A DNA stretch of 64,000 nt, taken from Heloderma charlesbogerti (taxonomy: Eukaryota > Chordata > Lepidosauria > Squamata > Helodermatidae). Shown here piece by piece: positions 44,166 through 54,389 of the stretch. Each line of letters begins with the position of its first letter. Within the stretch, counting starts at the first letter, position 1. The position numbers and the translations under genes are program-made. Under the pieces are notes generated by a model. The model made no database searches and was not told the origin of the DNA. It saw nothing but the letters and a program-made list of their open reading frames with translations. The stretch is taken from positions 186,001 to 250,000 of the forward strand of contig JANEZZ010002879.1 in assembly GCA_026122225.1 (NCBI GenBank). Direction: 5' to 3'.

Positions 44166-46125
44166 AAAGCCTGGGTGGGAACCCTTTCTGTCCAAGGTTC
44201 ATGTATTTTCCTTGAAGGTCAGATGCTGGATAGTTAAAACCTACAATTTAGATCCTGCCCAAACAATCTACACTGGATGCAGATTCCTTGTCTATTTACT
44301 GCCCCGTCTCCAGTTCTCCTTTCATAGGGAAGGTGACTGAGTTACTGGGCAGCCATCCAGATCCAAGCACCTCTTGCTTAGGGATGGGTGATTCTGCCCA
44401 TTCTAGTCACTCAATGGATATTTATGAGGACAGGGTGGTAGCTGCCATGTCTGAATGCCTGAAGAGTAGGGATGAGTGAAGAATGTTCTTGGTTTTCCAT
44501 TTGATGTGGGAATGTCTAATTTTCATCTCCCAGGACTGAACATGGAATGGAACACATCTCACTAATGAAATCTGCACATTTGGGGGGATAGGGGCATCAG
44601 TGCAGCTCCATTTTTTGTTGGCTCTTGGACAAGGTCCCCTGGACCTCCTTCCTCAGTGAATCTATGTATCACCACTACTGTCATCAGCTGCTATTCCTCA
44701 TCTTCCTCTTTCCCAACAAGTTGACAGTGGCATCTACTGCTCCTCCTTCTCACCACCTTCAATGTCTGGGCCAGAGAGAGGGAGGTGAACAAGCAGGTCA
44801 CAACAGTGAAGAGTAGAAACAACTCAAGGGGGCTGTTGTCAGTGGGGCCCTACTGAGGTGTGGGCCCTCATCAGGTGCCCAACCATGCCTTCCCTTAATG
44901 CTGACCCTGGGGGGAATGCATACAAAAAGAAATACATACACTGAAAATGTACACAAAACCACTGTTGTTTCCATATAGCTGATATAAACAGAGGGAGGGG
45001 TAGAGCCTGCCAGTATGATGCACCCAACTTTTCAGGTCTCCCAGCCTGAGCAGCAACTTAGGCTCTGGCTCCAACTCAGTTTAGGAGTAGTGGGCCAGTT
45101 CTGATTGAACAGTGGCACCACTGATGTAGATGCTGGAAACTATCTCATTCCCCATATCATACTGGGACTGAGCCTTCATTGCCATCCCATCATGAAGTTG
45201 AAGAGAGGCCCCTGAATGTTCTACCTCATCCTCACTGGCTTGTGTTCACTGGGGCAAAGCTTGCCAGGGTCCTGGGGTGGCCCCTTCCCACATCCCCTGG
45301 AGCCAACCGGAAATAAGGGTAGTCCATCCAAGCCACTCCTCACCCCCTGGTGCCTCAGGTGCTCCTCAGAGTAAAGATCCTAAGCTGGTTGGGTGCCCCC
45401 ACTACCTGGCTGTTGTGACCAGGATGAGGCCAATCAGCTTAATAAATGCCATCCCATGGGTCAAAGACTCAAAGTAGTAAGGAGTAGGTGGCAAAAGACA
45501 TTTCCATGGCCAATCAGGAAGATGTCCAAATTCCAATTCAGTCTCCACAACCAGGCTACTGCCTACCTGCCACTCCCAGGGAGGTAGGAGGGTTGCTGCA
45601 GCAGGAAGATTTCCTAAAGCAGCCATGGCCAGTTTAAATAGCAGCCTGTGTGGTGCCTGCCTACTGATTGGCCAGCCCTGTTCACATGGGGATGGCCTCT
45701 TCCTGTTTGCATCTTCCTTCCCACAAGGTGTAGAGCAGGAAATAGTGTCCCAGCTAGAATGCCTGGGAGCATCAATTTGAAAAGTGATCTTTTTTAAGGG
45801 GTGGGGAACAGGTGAGAAAAAGGGAAAAATCTCACAATGTCTGAGAAATTTTGGCTACGCTCCCATTTAAAGTTAAAATTAGATGCAATGACTTTTAAAT
45901 ATCCTTTGTTTTAGAGGCACTGTTCTTCTTGACCTTCATGAAATGGTACTGGAAGGGCAAGAATGGGGAACCAAAGTTCTGGCCATTCATGTACTAATAA
46001 TAATAGCTAAGAGTTTGGAGAGATACCCCATGTTATTGAAAAATAATAATTAAATTCATTATGGGACCATGGAGGAGATGGACATATATTTTGAATGGAG
46101 TGTGTTGATGATGGAAAAACGTAAT
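44166..46125. other. No gene recognised
   Basis: Ordinary composition with scattered short frames. No TE termini recognised. Confidence 0.45.
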
Positions 46126-46129
46126 CATA

Positions 46130-46290
46130 TTTTAATTTTAATCCCACCCTTTAGCCAAAAAGGCTCAAGAGGTAGTTTACAAAGATAAAAAGTAAGACAG
46201 TTCCTGCCCACAGGCTTACAATGTAAAAGATGTGACACAAAAGGAAAGGGGCTTGGGAAGGAGGAGGAAAAAAGAAAATTCAGGCACTGG
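46130..46290 (-). repeat. Degenerate reptilian repeat tail
   Basis: 'ttttaatcccaccctttagccaaaaaggctcaagaggtagtttacaa...ttcctgcccacaggcttacaatgtaaaag'. This is a common vertebrate repeat-tail pattern whose family I cannot fix. Confidence 0.45.
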
Positions 46291-46696
46291 ATTCTGTTAA
46301 GGAAATATCCAAGGAAGGTTAGGCTGAACAGTCAGAAATTTATTAAAGCCCATCACAGCTGAGGGATAGACAGTCGACGCTGTGTCTCCCCAAATAAAAA
46401 GAAACAGGATGCATTTATACAGATTGAAAGTTGGAGAACAAAGAAAATACATTATACATGCTCAGGAACTACTTTAGCTCGGCAACAGCTTTATCAGCAC
46501 AGCTGCCTGCTTATTTTCAGGGATGAGCTACTTTGGTGGATAGAAATTCCCTGTTTATAATGAGGAAGTTACAATTACCTTCTCAAGGTCAGACACACAC
46601 ACGCTCTCTCTCAATCCCATTAGGCACCTTTGTTGCAGGGGTGCTGCTCGGTTCTTAAAAGATCCAGGACATTGGCCCATAACACAGATTTGCACA

Positions 46697-46777
46697 TATA
46701 TATATATATATGTATGTATGTGTGTGTGTGTGTGTGTGTATGTGTATATGTGTGTGTGTCTAAGCGCACCGCTAATA

Positions 46778-46818
<41 letters not shown>

Positions 46819-46868
46819 GTGTGTGTGTGTGGTGTGCATGTGGTGTGGTTGTGTGTGTGTATAGATTA
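46697..46868 (+). repeat. Compound (TA)n(TG)n microsatellite
   Basis: Alternating purine-pyrimidine tract: (TA)6, (TG)n, TATATG, then (TA)16 and (TG)n again. All frames across it are artefacts of the repeat. Confidence 0.95.
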
Positions 46869-47654
46869 TATACACACAAACGTAAGAAGTGTGCACTGAC
46901 CCGCCCACCCCACTTCAACTCAGACCCCGATTCAGCATTTTGGAAAACATCCCGCTTCTGCTCCGGCCAATTTATAGTCAATCCATTCCAGTTCAGCACC
47001 ACCCCTGAGTCAAGGTCTGGAAAAATGAGTCTTTATGCTTCCTGCTGATTACCATGGGAAATTCGAAAAACCAACAAACGCCTGTAACTTTTTTTTTCTT
47101 AGTCAGAACTGAATGATAATGTCACACATAGTAGCCCCTAGAAGGGGATTACACCTGCCCAAAGTAAGAAAAATAGGTGCAGGGTTATATTTTGGCTTTC
47201 TTATAAAGGGAACTACCAATAACTTTTTTATTACTTGGAAGAATTCGATAAAATTTTCAGGATTCATTGCCCCATGAGAGGAGATCATGTCTGCCAAATT
47301 TCAGAATGATAGCCATGGGGGTGCAAGGTTGGCCTTGACATTTTGAGGTCTCCAAAAGAGGACATACTTATCTCCCTATTTTCCTTGTGGACCATTGTTC
47401 TGAAAAGAAACCAGCAAAGTTTCAGAAGGATAGGTGCAGAAGTTCATGTGGAAGGGGAGTTCTCCAATTTGGAGGCAGGAGTGATTTGCTTTCCCTTCCT
47501 TTCACCCCTTCCCCTATAGTTTTTAGGTAAGTTTGTATGAAAATGCACAGGTCATTAGAGGTGTCCCCCAGGCAAGGAACCTGCAAAGTTCCTGAAGGAT
47601 ATACGTGCATGCAAATTTAGAATGACAAGAATTTATTTACATTTCACCAATGTT

Positions 47655-47815
47655 AGCAGCAGGGGAACATGAGTGGGAAGATGCTGTTGCACTCATGTCC
47701 TGCTTGTGGGTTTCCTGTGGGCATCTGGTTGGCCACTGTGTGAACAGAATGCAGGACTAGATGAACGTTGGTGTGATGCAGCACGGCTCTTCTTACGGGC
47801 TTAAATAGAGAGTGC
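47655..47815 (+). repeat. CR1/L3-type 3' tail fragment
   Basis: 'gctgttgcactcatgtcctgcttgtggg', 'gcatctggttggccactgtg' and 'gcacggctcttcttacgggc' form a pattern seen as a stand-alone tail in many reptile repeats. It is truncated and non-coding. Confidence 0.55.
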
Positions 47816-47952
47816 CTCTGAGCATATGAAGAATGCTTTTCTTTCACCAATGAACACTTACATTCTCCACAACCAATTTTATCCCCCTCCATGCATCCAT
47901 CCCCCTTCATGGATCACTGCCTTATTGTGGCGAAGGGGCTTGCGTAACTCAG

Positions 47953-48932
47953 TAGGGGTGGACGAAAGTCATTTACCTTTTCTCGCAGCTTGTTCGCGGT
48001 GGGGGGGAGCGCTTCGCTGCTCCCCCCGCGAAGTTCAGGCCAGGGGGGGAGGCTTCCCTTCTCGCCCGGCCGAAATTCAGGCCGGGGAGGAGGCTTCCCG
48101 CCTCGCCCGGGCGAAATTCAGGCCGGGGAGGAGGCTTCCCGCCTCGCCCGGCCGCGAACATGAAAGTTAAAAACAAAACAAAAACACATCCCCTGATAGG
48201 CTACGTGACGATTCACGTAGCCTATCATGGCTAGATCTGGAAAGTCAGCCGTGATAGGCTACGTGAATCATCACGTAGCCTATCACGGGTGACTTTAAAA
48301 AAAAAAAAAAAAAGCGCGCACGCGAATGGCGGCCCCCATAGGGAGCCGCCATTCGCGTTCCTTATTTAGTTGCTGTCGTCTACGTAAATGTTTACGTAGA
48401 CTACGGCGAAAATAAGGGCAACGCAAATAGCGTTGCCCTTATTTCCGCCGTAGTCTACGTAAACATTTACGTAGACGACAGCCACCAAATAAGGAATGGG
48501 AATGGCGGCTCCCTATGGGGGCCGCCATTATCCGTACACACTTTTTTTTCTTTTTTTTTAAAGTCACCCAGGATAGGCTATGTGACGATTGATGTAGCCT
48601 ATCACGGCTGACTTTGCAAATCTAGCCGTGATAGGCTACGTGAATCGTCACGTAGCCTATCAGGGGACTTTTTTTTTTTTTCTTTCATTGCAATGGCGGG
48701 GGCGGCAGCCGGTCGAAAGGCCGGCTGCCGCTCCCGCCCCGCTCGAACACCGGACGAACCGCCAGCCGGACCCGCTGCCGGGAGGGACATTCAGGGAAGG
48801 TAAGTCCTGTCCCGGGGGGGTGCGGGGTGTGGGGGGGGTGCGGAGGATTTCTCACCGAAACTTGTTCGGGGGGCCGAACACGTTGGCACTTGGCCCCCCG
48901 AAGTTTCGGGGAGAAATTCTCCGCCATCCCTA
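47953..48932 (+). mobile_element. Palindromic hAT-like element, copy I
   Basis: 980 bp, END-1 left (TAGGGGTGGACGAAAGTCAT) and END-2 right. The left target is TAACTCAG (47945-47952). After END-2 the BovB leader resumes at 'aagccataagc', so the right duplication plus two bases are missing. The END-1 donor is weakened (GTAAAT); the END-2 donor at 48800-48805 is intact and follows the ATGGCGGGGGCGG cassette. Confidence 0.93.
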
Positions 48933-48955
48933 AAAGCCATAAGCTATGCCATGCA

Positions 48956-49835
48956 TAGGGGTGGACGAAAGTCCCTTACCTGTCCTCGAAGGATGTTCGC
49001 GGTGGGGGGGAGGCACTTCACTGCTCCCCCCGCGAAGTTCAGGCCGGGGAGGAGGCTTCCCGCCTCGCCCGGCTGCGAACGCGAAAGTTAAAAAAAAAAA
49101 CAAAACCCTGATAGGCTACGTGACGATTCACGTAGCCTATCATGGCTAGATCTGCAAAGTCAGCCATGATAGGCTACGTCAATCGTCACGTAGCCTATCA
49201 CGGGTGACTAAAAAAAAAAAAAAAAGCGCATATGCTAATGGCGGCCCCCATAGGGAGCCTCCATTCACGTTCCTTATTTAGTCGCTGTACTCTACGTAAA
49301 TGTTTATGTAGACTACGGTGAAAATAAGGGCAACGCAAATAGCATTGCCCTTATTTTCACCGTAGTCTACGTAAACATTTACGTAGACTACAGCGACCAA
49401 ATAAGGAATGGGAACGGCGGCTCCCTATGGGGGCCGCCATTATCCGTACACGCTTTTTTTTTTTTTTTAAAGTCACCCGTGATAGGCTACGTGACAATTG
49501 ACGTAGCCTATCATGGCTGACTTTGCAAATCTAGCCGTGATAGGCTACGTGAATTGTCACGTAGCCTATCAGGGGGCTCTTTTTTTTTTTCTTTGATTGT
49601 AACGTCGGCGGTGGCAGCCGGTCAAAAGACCAGCTGCCGCTCCTGCCCCGCTTGAACACCCGCCGAACCGACAGCCGGACCCGCCACCAGGAGGGACATT
49701 CGGTGAAGGTAAGTCCCGTCCCGGGGGGGGGGTGGGGGGGTTTCGGAGGATTTCTCCCCGAAACTTGTTCGGGGGGCCGAACATGTTGGCACTCGGCCCC
49801 CCGAAGTTTCGGGGAGAAATTCTCCACCAACCCTA
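48956..49835 (+). mobile_element. Palindromic hAT-like element, copy J
   Basis: 880 bp in the same orientation as I, with duplication GCCATGCA / GCCGTGCA (48948-48955, 49836-49843; one difference). Copies 2 and 3 of BovB show the empty site 'gctatgccgtgcaggg'. The END-1 donor reads GTAAGG; the END-2 donor is intact at 49709-49714. The cassette start has mutated from ATGG to ACGT. Confidence 0.94.
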
Positions 49836-50103
49836 GCCGTGCAGAGCCACCGAAGATGGACAGGTCATGGCAGAGAGTTCTGACAAAATGTGGTCCACTG
49901 GTGAAGGAAATGGCAACCCGCTCCAGTATTCTTGCCAAGAAAACCCCATGGAACATATCACAAGGCTAAACGATATGATGCCGGAAGATGAGCCCCTCAG
50001 GTCGGAAGGTGTCCAATATACTACTGGGGAAGAGCAGAGGGTATTTCCAAGTAGCGTCAGAAAGAGTGAAGCGGCTGGGCCAAAGCCGAAATGACACTAA
50101 GCT

Positions 50104-51030
50104 GTGGATGTGTCTGGTGGTGAAAAGAAAATCCGATACTGTAAAGAACAATATTGTTTAGGAACCTGGAATGTCAGATCAATGAATCAAGGTAAGCTGG
50201 AAGTGGTCAAACATGAGATGGCAAGATTGAACATCGACATCTTGGGAATCAGGAAACTAAAATGGACAGGCATGGGCGAATTTAATTCAGGTGACTATCA
50301 TATCTACTACTGTGGGCAAGAATCCCTTAGAAGAAATGGAGTAGCACTCATAGTCAACAAGAGGGTGGGAAAAGCAGTACTGGGGTACAATCTTAAAAAT
50401 GATAGAATGATCTCAGTACGAATCCAAGGCAAACCATTCAACATCACAGTAATTCAAGTCTATGCCCCAACCACTGAGGCTGAAGAAGCTGAGGTTGATT
50501 GGTTCTATGAAGACCTACAACACCTTCTAGAACTAACACCCAAAAAAGATGTAATCTTCATCATAGGGGATTGGAATGCTAAAGCAGGAAGTCAAGAAAT
50601 CACCAGGATAACAGGCAGGCATGGCCTTGGTATACAAAATGAAGCAGGAGAAAAACATATAGAGTTTTACCAGGAGAACACGCTGATCATAGCAAACACT
50701 CTTTTCCAACAGCACAAGAGACGACTCTACACATGGACATCACCAGATGGTCAATATCGAAATCAGATTGATTATGTCCTTTGTAGCCAAAGGTGGAGAA
50801 GCTCTATACAGTCAGTAAAAACAAGACCTGGAGCTGACTGTGGCTCAGATCATGAGCTTCTTGTTGCAAAATTTCAGCTTAAATTGAAGAACGTAGGGAA
50901 AACCACTAAACCATTCAGGTATGACCTAAATCATATCCCTACTGAATATACAGTGGAGGTGAGGAATAGATTTAAGGGATTAGACCTGATAGACAGAGTG
51001 CGGTCACTGAACTTGAGCTGGATATCCTAA
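50104..51030 (+). pseudogene. BovB endonuclease domain, copy 5
   Basis: The frame starts after a TGA at 50092 that separates it from the leader frame 49867-50094. LGTWNVRSMNQGK, IGDWNAKAG and GSDHELLVAKF are present. The motif reading SELKW in copy 3 reads RKLKW, as in copy 2, so the metal-binding Glu is replaced. The frame runs into the deletion junction at about 51000 and ends soon after in a different frame. No nicking activity is expected. Confidence 0.88.
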
Positions 51031-51088
51031 AGAGTGAAGTCAAGTGGCCTTAGGAAGCATTAGTAACAACTAGGGATGTACGAATGTC

Positions 51089-51094
51089 ACTTAC
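51089..51094 (-). promoter_or_regulatory. Outward 5' splice donor, END-1 of copy K
   Basis: On the minus strand AAAAG|GTAAGT, 18 bases from the element terminus and directed to the left flank. Confidence 0.5.
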
Positions 51095-51800
51095 CTTTTC
51101 GCAACATGGCTTCTCGGTGGGGGGGAGGCGCTTCGCTTTCCCCCCCGAAGTTCAGGCGAAGGGGGGGAGGCTTCCCGCCTCGCCCGGATGAAATTCAGGC
51201 TGGTGGGGAGGCTTCCTGCCTCGCCCGGCCAAAATTCAGACCGGGGAGAAGCACCCCGTCTCCCCGGCCGCGAAACAAAAAGTAAAAAAAAAAAAAGACC
51301 CCGTGATAGGCTACATGATGATTTACGTAGCCTGTCATGGCTAGATTTCCAAAGTCCGCCATGATAGGCTACATAAATCGTCACGTAGCCTATCACGGGT
51401 GACTTTGAAAAAAGAAAAAAAAAGCGCATACACAAATGGCGGCAGCCCATGGGCGCCGCCATTTGCGTTCCTTATTTTGGCACGTCTAGTCTATGTAAAG
51501 ATTTACGTAGACTACGGCGAAAATAAGGGCAACGCAAATAGCGTGCCTTTATTTTTGCCGTAGTCTACATAAATCTTTACGTAGACTAGACGTGCCAAAA
51601 TAAGGAACGCAAATGGCGGTGCCCATGGGCCGCTGCCATTTGCGTACGCGCTTTTTTTTTCTTTTTTCAAAGTCACCCGTGATAGGCTACGTGACGATTT
51701 ATGTAGCCTATCATGGCTGACTTTGGAAATCTAGCCGTGATAGGCTACGTAAATTCTTACATAGCCTATCATGGGTGTGTGTTGTTTTTTTTTACTTTAG

Positions 51801-53507
51801 GTGTTTTTTTTTTGCAATGGCGGCAGCGGCAGCCGGTCAGGAGACCGGCCGCCGCCCCCACCCACAACGAACCGCTGCCGAAACGCCGCTGGGACCCGCC
51901 GCCGGGAGGGACATTCACCAAAGGTAAGTCCCGTCCCAGGGGGGGCGGGGGGGTGGAGAATTTCACCGCCGATTTCGGGGGGCCGAATGCATTGGCACTC
52001 AGCCCCCCAAAGGTTCGGGAAGAAATTCTCCACCATCCCTAGTAACAACAAACCTAGCGGAGATGACAGTATTCCAGCTGAGCTATTTAAAATCCTAAAA
52101 GATGATGTTGTTAAAGTGCTGCATTCAATATGCCAACAAATGTGGAACTCTCAACAATGGCCGCAAGACTGGAAAAGGTCAGTTTCCATTCCAATTCCAA
52201 AGAAGGGCAATGCCAAAGAGTGTTCAAACTACCGCACAATTGCACTCATTTCACATGCCAGCAAGGCGATGCTCAAAATCCTACAAGCTAGGCTTCAGCA
52301 GTATGCGAACAGAGAACTACCGGAAGTACAAGTGGGGTTTCAAAGAGGCAGAGGAACTAGAGATCAAATCGCCAACTTTCGCTGGATCATGGAGAAAGCA
52401 AGAGAATTCCAGAAAAACATCTATTTCTGCTTCATTGACAACGCTAAAGCCTTTGATTGTGTGGATCACAACAAACTGTGGCAAATTCTTAAAGTGATTG
52501 GAGTACCAGACCACCTTACCTGTCTCCTGAGAAACCTGTGCGAGGGTCAAGAAGCAACAGTAAGAACCAGACATGGAACAACCAAGTGGTTCAAAATTGG
52601 GAAAGGAGTACGACAAGGCTGCATATTGTCACCCTGCTTATTTAACTTATATGCAGAGGACATCATGAGAAACACCGGGTTGGATGAATCACAGGTCGGA
52701 ATTAAGATTGCTGGGAGAATTATCAACAACCTCCGATATGCAGACGATACCACCCTAATGGCAGAAAGCGAAGAGGATCTAAAGAGCCTCTTGTTGAGGG
52801 TGAAAGAGGAGAGTGCAAAAGCTGGTTTGAAACTCAACATTAAAAAAACTAAGATCATGGCATCTGGCCCCATCATTTCCTGGCATATAGAAGGGGAAGA
52901 AATGGAAGCAGTGACAGATTTTACTTTCTTGGGCTCCAAGATCACTGCAGATGGTGACTGTAGCCATGAAATTAAAAGACGCTTGCTCCTTGGGAGGAAA
53001 GCTATGGCAAATCTAGACAGCATAGTAAGAAGCAGAGACATCACCTTGCCAACAAAGGTCCTTCTAATCAAAGCTATGGTTCTCCTAGTAGTAATGTATG
53101 GCTGTGAGAGTTGGACTATAAGGAAGGCTGAGCGCCAAAGAATTGATGCTTTCGAACTGTGGTGCTGGAGAATACTCTTACAAGTCCCCTGGACTGCAAG
53201 GAGGTCAAATCAGTCCATCCTAAAGGAAATCAACCCTGACTGCTCCTTGGAAGGACAGATACTGAAGCTGAAGCTCAAATATTTTGGCCACCTAATGCGA
53301 AGACAAAACTCTCTGGAAAAGACCCTGATGCTGGGAAAGACTGAAGGCAAAAGGAGAAGGGGACGGCAGAGGATGAGATGGCTAGATAGTATCACCGATG
53401 CAATGAATATGAACTTGAGCACACTCTGGGAGAGAGCACAGGACAGGGGGGCCTGGCGTGCTATGGTCCATGGGGTCACGAAGAGTCGGACACGACTGAA
53501 GGACTGA
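51801..53507 (+). CDS. Chimeric frame: element K leader fused to complete BovB reverse transcriptase
   Basis: 568 codons without a stop. Residues 1-80 are from element K: MFFFCNGGSGSRSGD, a Gly/Pro/Arg-rich stretch, then the END-2 segment. From residue 81 (NNKPSGDDS) it is BovB: IPKKGNAKECSNYRTIAL, the first catalytic Asp in FIDNAKAFDCVDH near 210, RQGCILSPCLFNLYAED, the LRYADDTTLMAES box near 312, MYGCESWT and the normal C terminus RTRLKD. It is the only BovB RT here with all palm motifs uninterrupted. It lacks the endonuclease. The join at 52041 is element END-2 to target duplication without a frame change. An alternative start is ATG at 51817 in another frame. Expression is unknown; a neutral coincidence is quite possible. 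Confidence 0.7.
   Translation: MFFFCNGGSGSRSGDRPPPPPTTNRCRNAAGTRRREGHSPKVSPVPGGAGGWRISPPISGGRMHWHSAPQRFGKKFSTIPSNNKPSGDDSIPAELFKILKDDVVKVLHSICQQMWNSQQWPQDWKRSVSIPIPKKGNAKECSNYRTIALISHASKAMLKILQARLQQYANRELPEVQVGFQRGRGTRDQIANFRWIMEKAREFQKNIYFCFIDNAKAFDCVDHNKLWQILKVIGVPDHLTCLLRNLCEGQEATVRTRHGTTKWFKIGKGVRQGCILSPCLFNLYAEDIMRNTGLDESQVGIKIAGRIINNLRYADDTTLMAESEEDLKSLLLRVKEESAKAGLKLNIKKTKIMASGPIISWHIEGEEMEAVTDFTFLGSKITADGDCSHEIKRRLLLGRKAMANLDSIVRSRDITLPTKVLLIKAMVLLVVMYGCESWTIRKAERQRIDAFELWCWRILLQVPWTARRSNQSILKEINPDCSLEGQILKLKLKYFGHLMRRQNSLEKTLMLGKTEGKRRRGRQRMRWLDSITDAMNMNLSTLWERAQDRGAWRAMVHGVTKSRTRLKD
51924..51929 (+). promoter_or_regulatory. Outward 5' splice donor, END-2 of copy K
   Basis: CAAAG|GTAAGT after the cassette beginning ATGGCGGCAGCGGCAGCC at 51817. 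It lies inside the chimeric frame, so a spliced transcript would skip the rest of END-2. Confidence 0.5.
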
Positions 53508-53523
53508 AAAACAAATGCATCCA

Positions 53524-54118
53524 GCTCTCCTCATCCTACCATCCTCCAGCAATACTTCATAAGAACTGACATCTTGTTTTGTGCAACTCTCCACTTCCAC
53601 CTCCTTGTTAAGCACAAGCTCTCATTGTGTCTTCCTCCCCATAAATTCATTTGTGCCAAGACTTCACCAGGATTCAGCCAATGAGTCTGTTTTCAAAACT
53701 AGGGTTAGGGTTTGGAGAAGCTCTGATCATGTACTAAGTGCCTTTCCCTCACCAGTGAAGCCAGAGTTCATGAAAAATGAAACACACACACACAACAAAA
53801 CATGCATAAGACTGAGCTGAAAGGGTAGTCAATTCATCAGACTGAATTGGGTAGGCACTGTATTAAGCCTGCGGATCCATGCTCACAACTCAGGAATTAT
53901 TTCTGAGTAAACAGGAAGAACATCAGGGTGCAAACCTCCCTGCAAAATTAACTTCTACTGGAATCCTATGCACACTTTCCTAGTCAGGCCTACCTTCACA
54001 ATTCTTAGTTGCAGGGTTCAGCAGGTCATGGGCAGAGTGGAAGGGTTGCTGCTGCATCTCCATCTGATGTTCTTAGCAGTGACAGTTGGTAGCAGAAGGG
54101 AGGGAGCTCTCAGCTGGT
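53524..54118. other. No gene recognised
   Basis: Short (CA)n near 53785. No repeat ends recognised. Confidence 0.45.
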
Positions 54119-54353
54119 TCTGTAACCAGTGGCTGGTGACTCTAGTCCCAGAGGGGCTATAATTCCATTCAGGGTCCTAGTTACCACCAGCCAAAACTCT
54201 AGTGGTGCTATCCAAGGTCCTGAACCCATTTCACCTTTCAGCACCTTTCAGCACCACTAGATAGGATAGTTTTGGCTGGTGGCAACTAAGACCCTGAATG
54301 GAATCACAGCTCCTCCTCAGTTTGAGTCACCAGCTGCCACTGGCTGTATTCAG
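54119..54353. repeat. Inverted repeat, arms about 95-100 bp
   Basis: The left arm 54119-54210 (including 'ccattcagggtcctagttac' and 'cagccaaaactctagtggtg') is mirrored by 54250-54353 ('caccactag...agttttggctgg', 'ctaagaccctgaatgg'). The right arm has about nine extra bases. The spacer is about 40 bp. Copy L inserted 37 bp to the right. Confidence 0.85.
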
Positions 54354-54389
54354 GCACAAGGGAGGAGTGCCTGACTGCTGTTTCCTCTC

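Larger units (their letters stand above)
51071..52041 (+). mobile_element. Palindromic hAT-like element, copy K
   Basis: 971 bp with the perfect duplication GTAACAAC at 51063-51070 and 52042-52049. The empty site is present in BovB copies 2 and 3. The core has two P1, hairpin, P2, centre, P2, hairpin and two P1. Donors are at 51089-51094 (minus) and 51924-51929 (plus). Its END-2 side is in frame with the BovB RT that follows. Confidence 0.95.
47900..53514 (+). mobile_element. BovB LINE (copy 5) carrying elements I, J and K
   Basis: The BovB 5' sequence starts at about 47901 and the 3' end lies at 53514. The target duplication ATGCATCCA lies at 47891-47899 and 53515-53523. Elements I and J sit 23 bp apart in the 5' leader, and K sits in the coding region. 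A further deletion of about 430 bp at 50999-51004 joins 'cagagtgc' to 'ggtcactg'. Confidence 0.94.

Noticed and set aside
46555..46908. Tyr/His/Ile-rich frames at the TATG repeat
   Set aside because: Direct products of the microsatellite.
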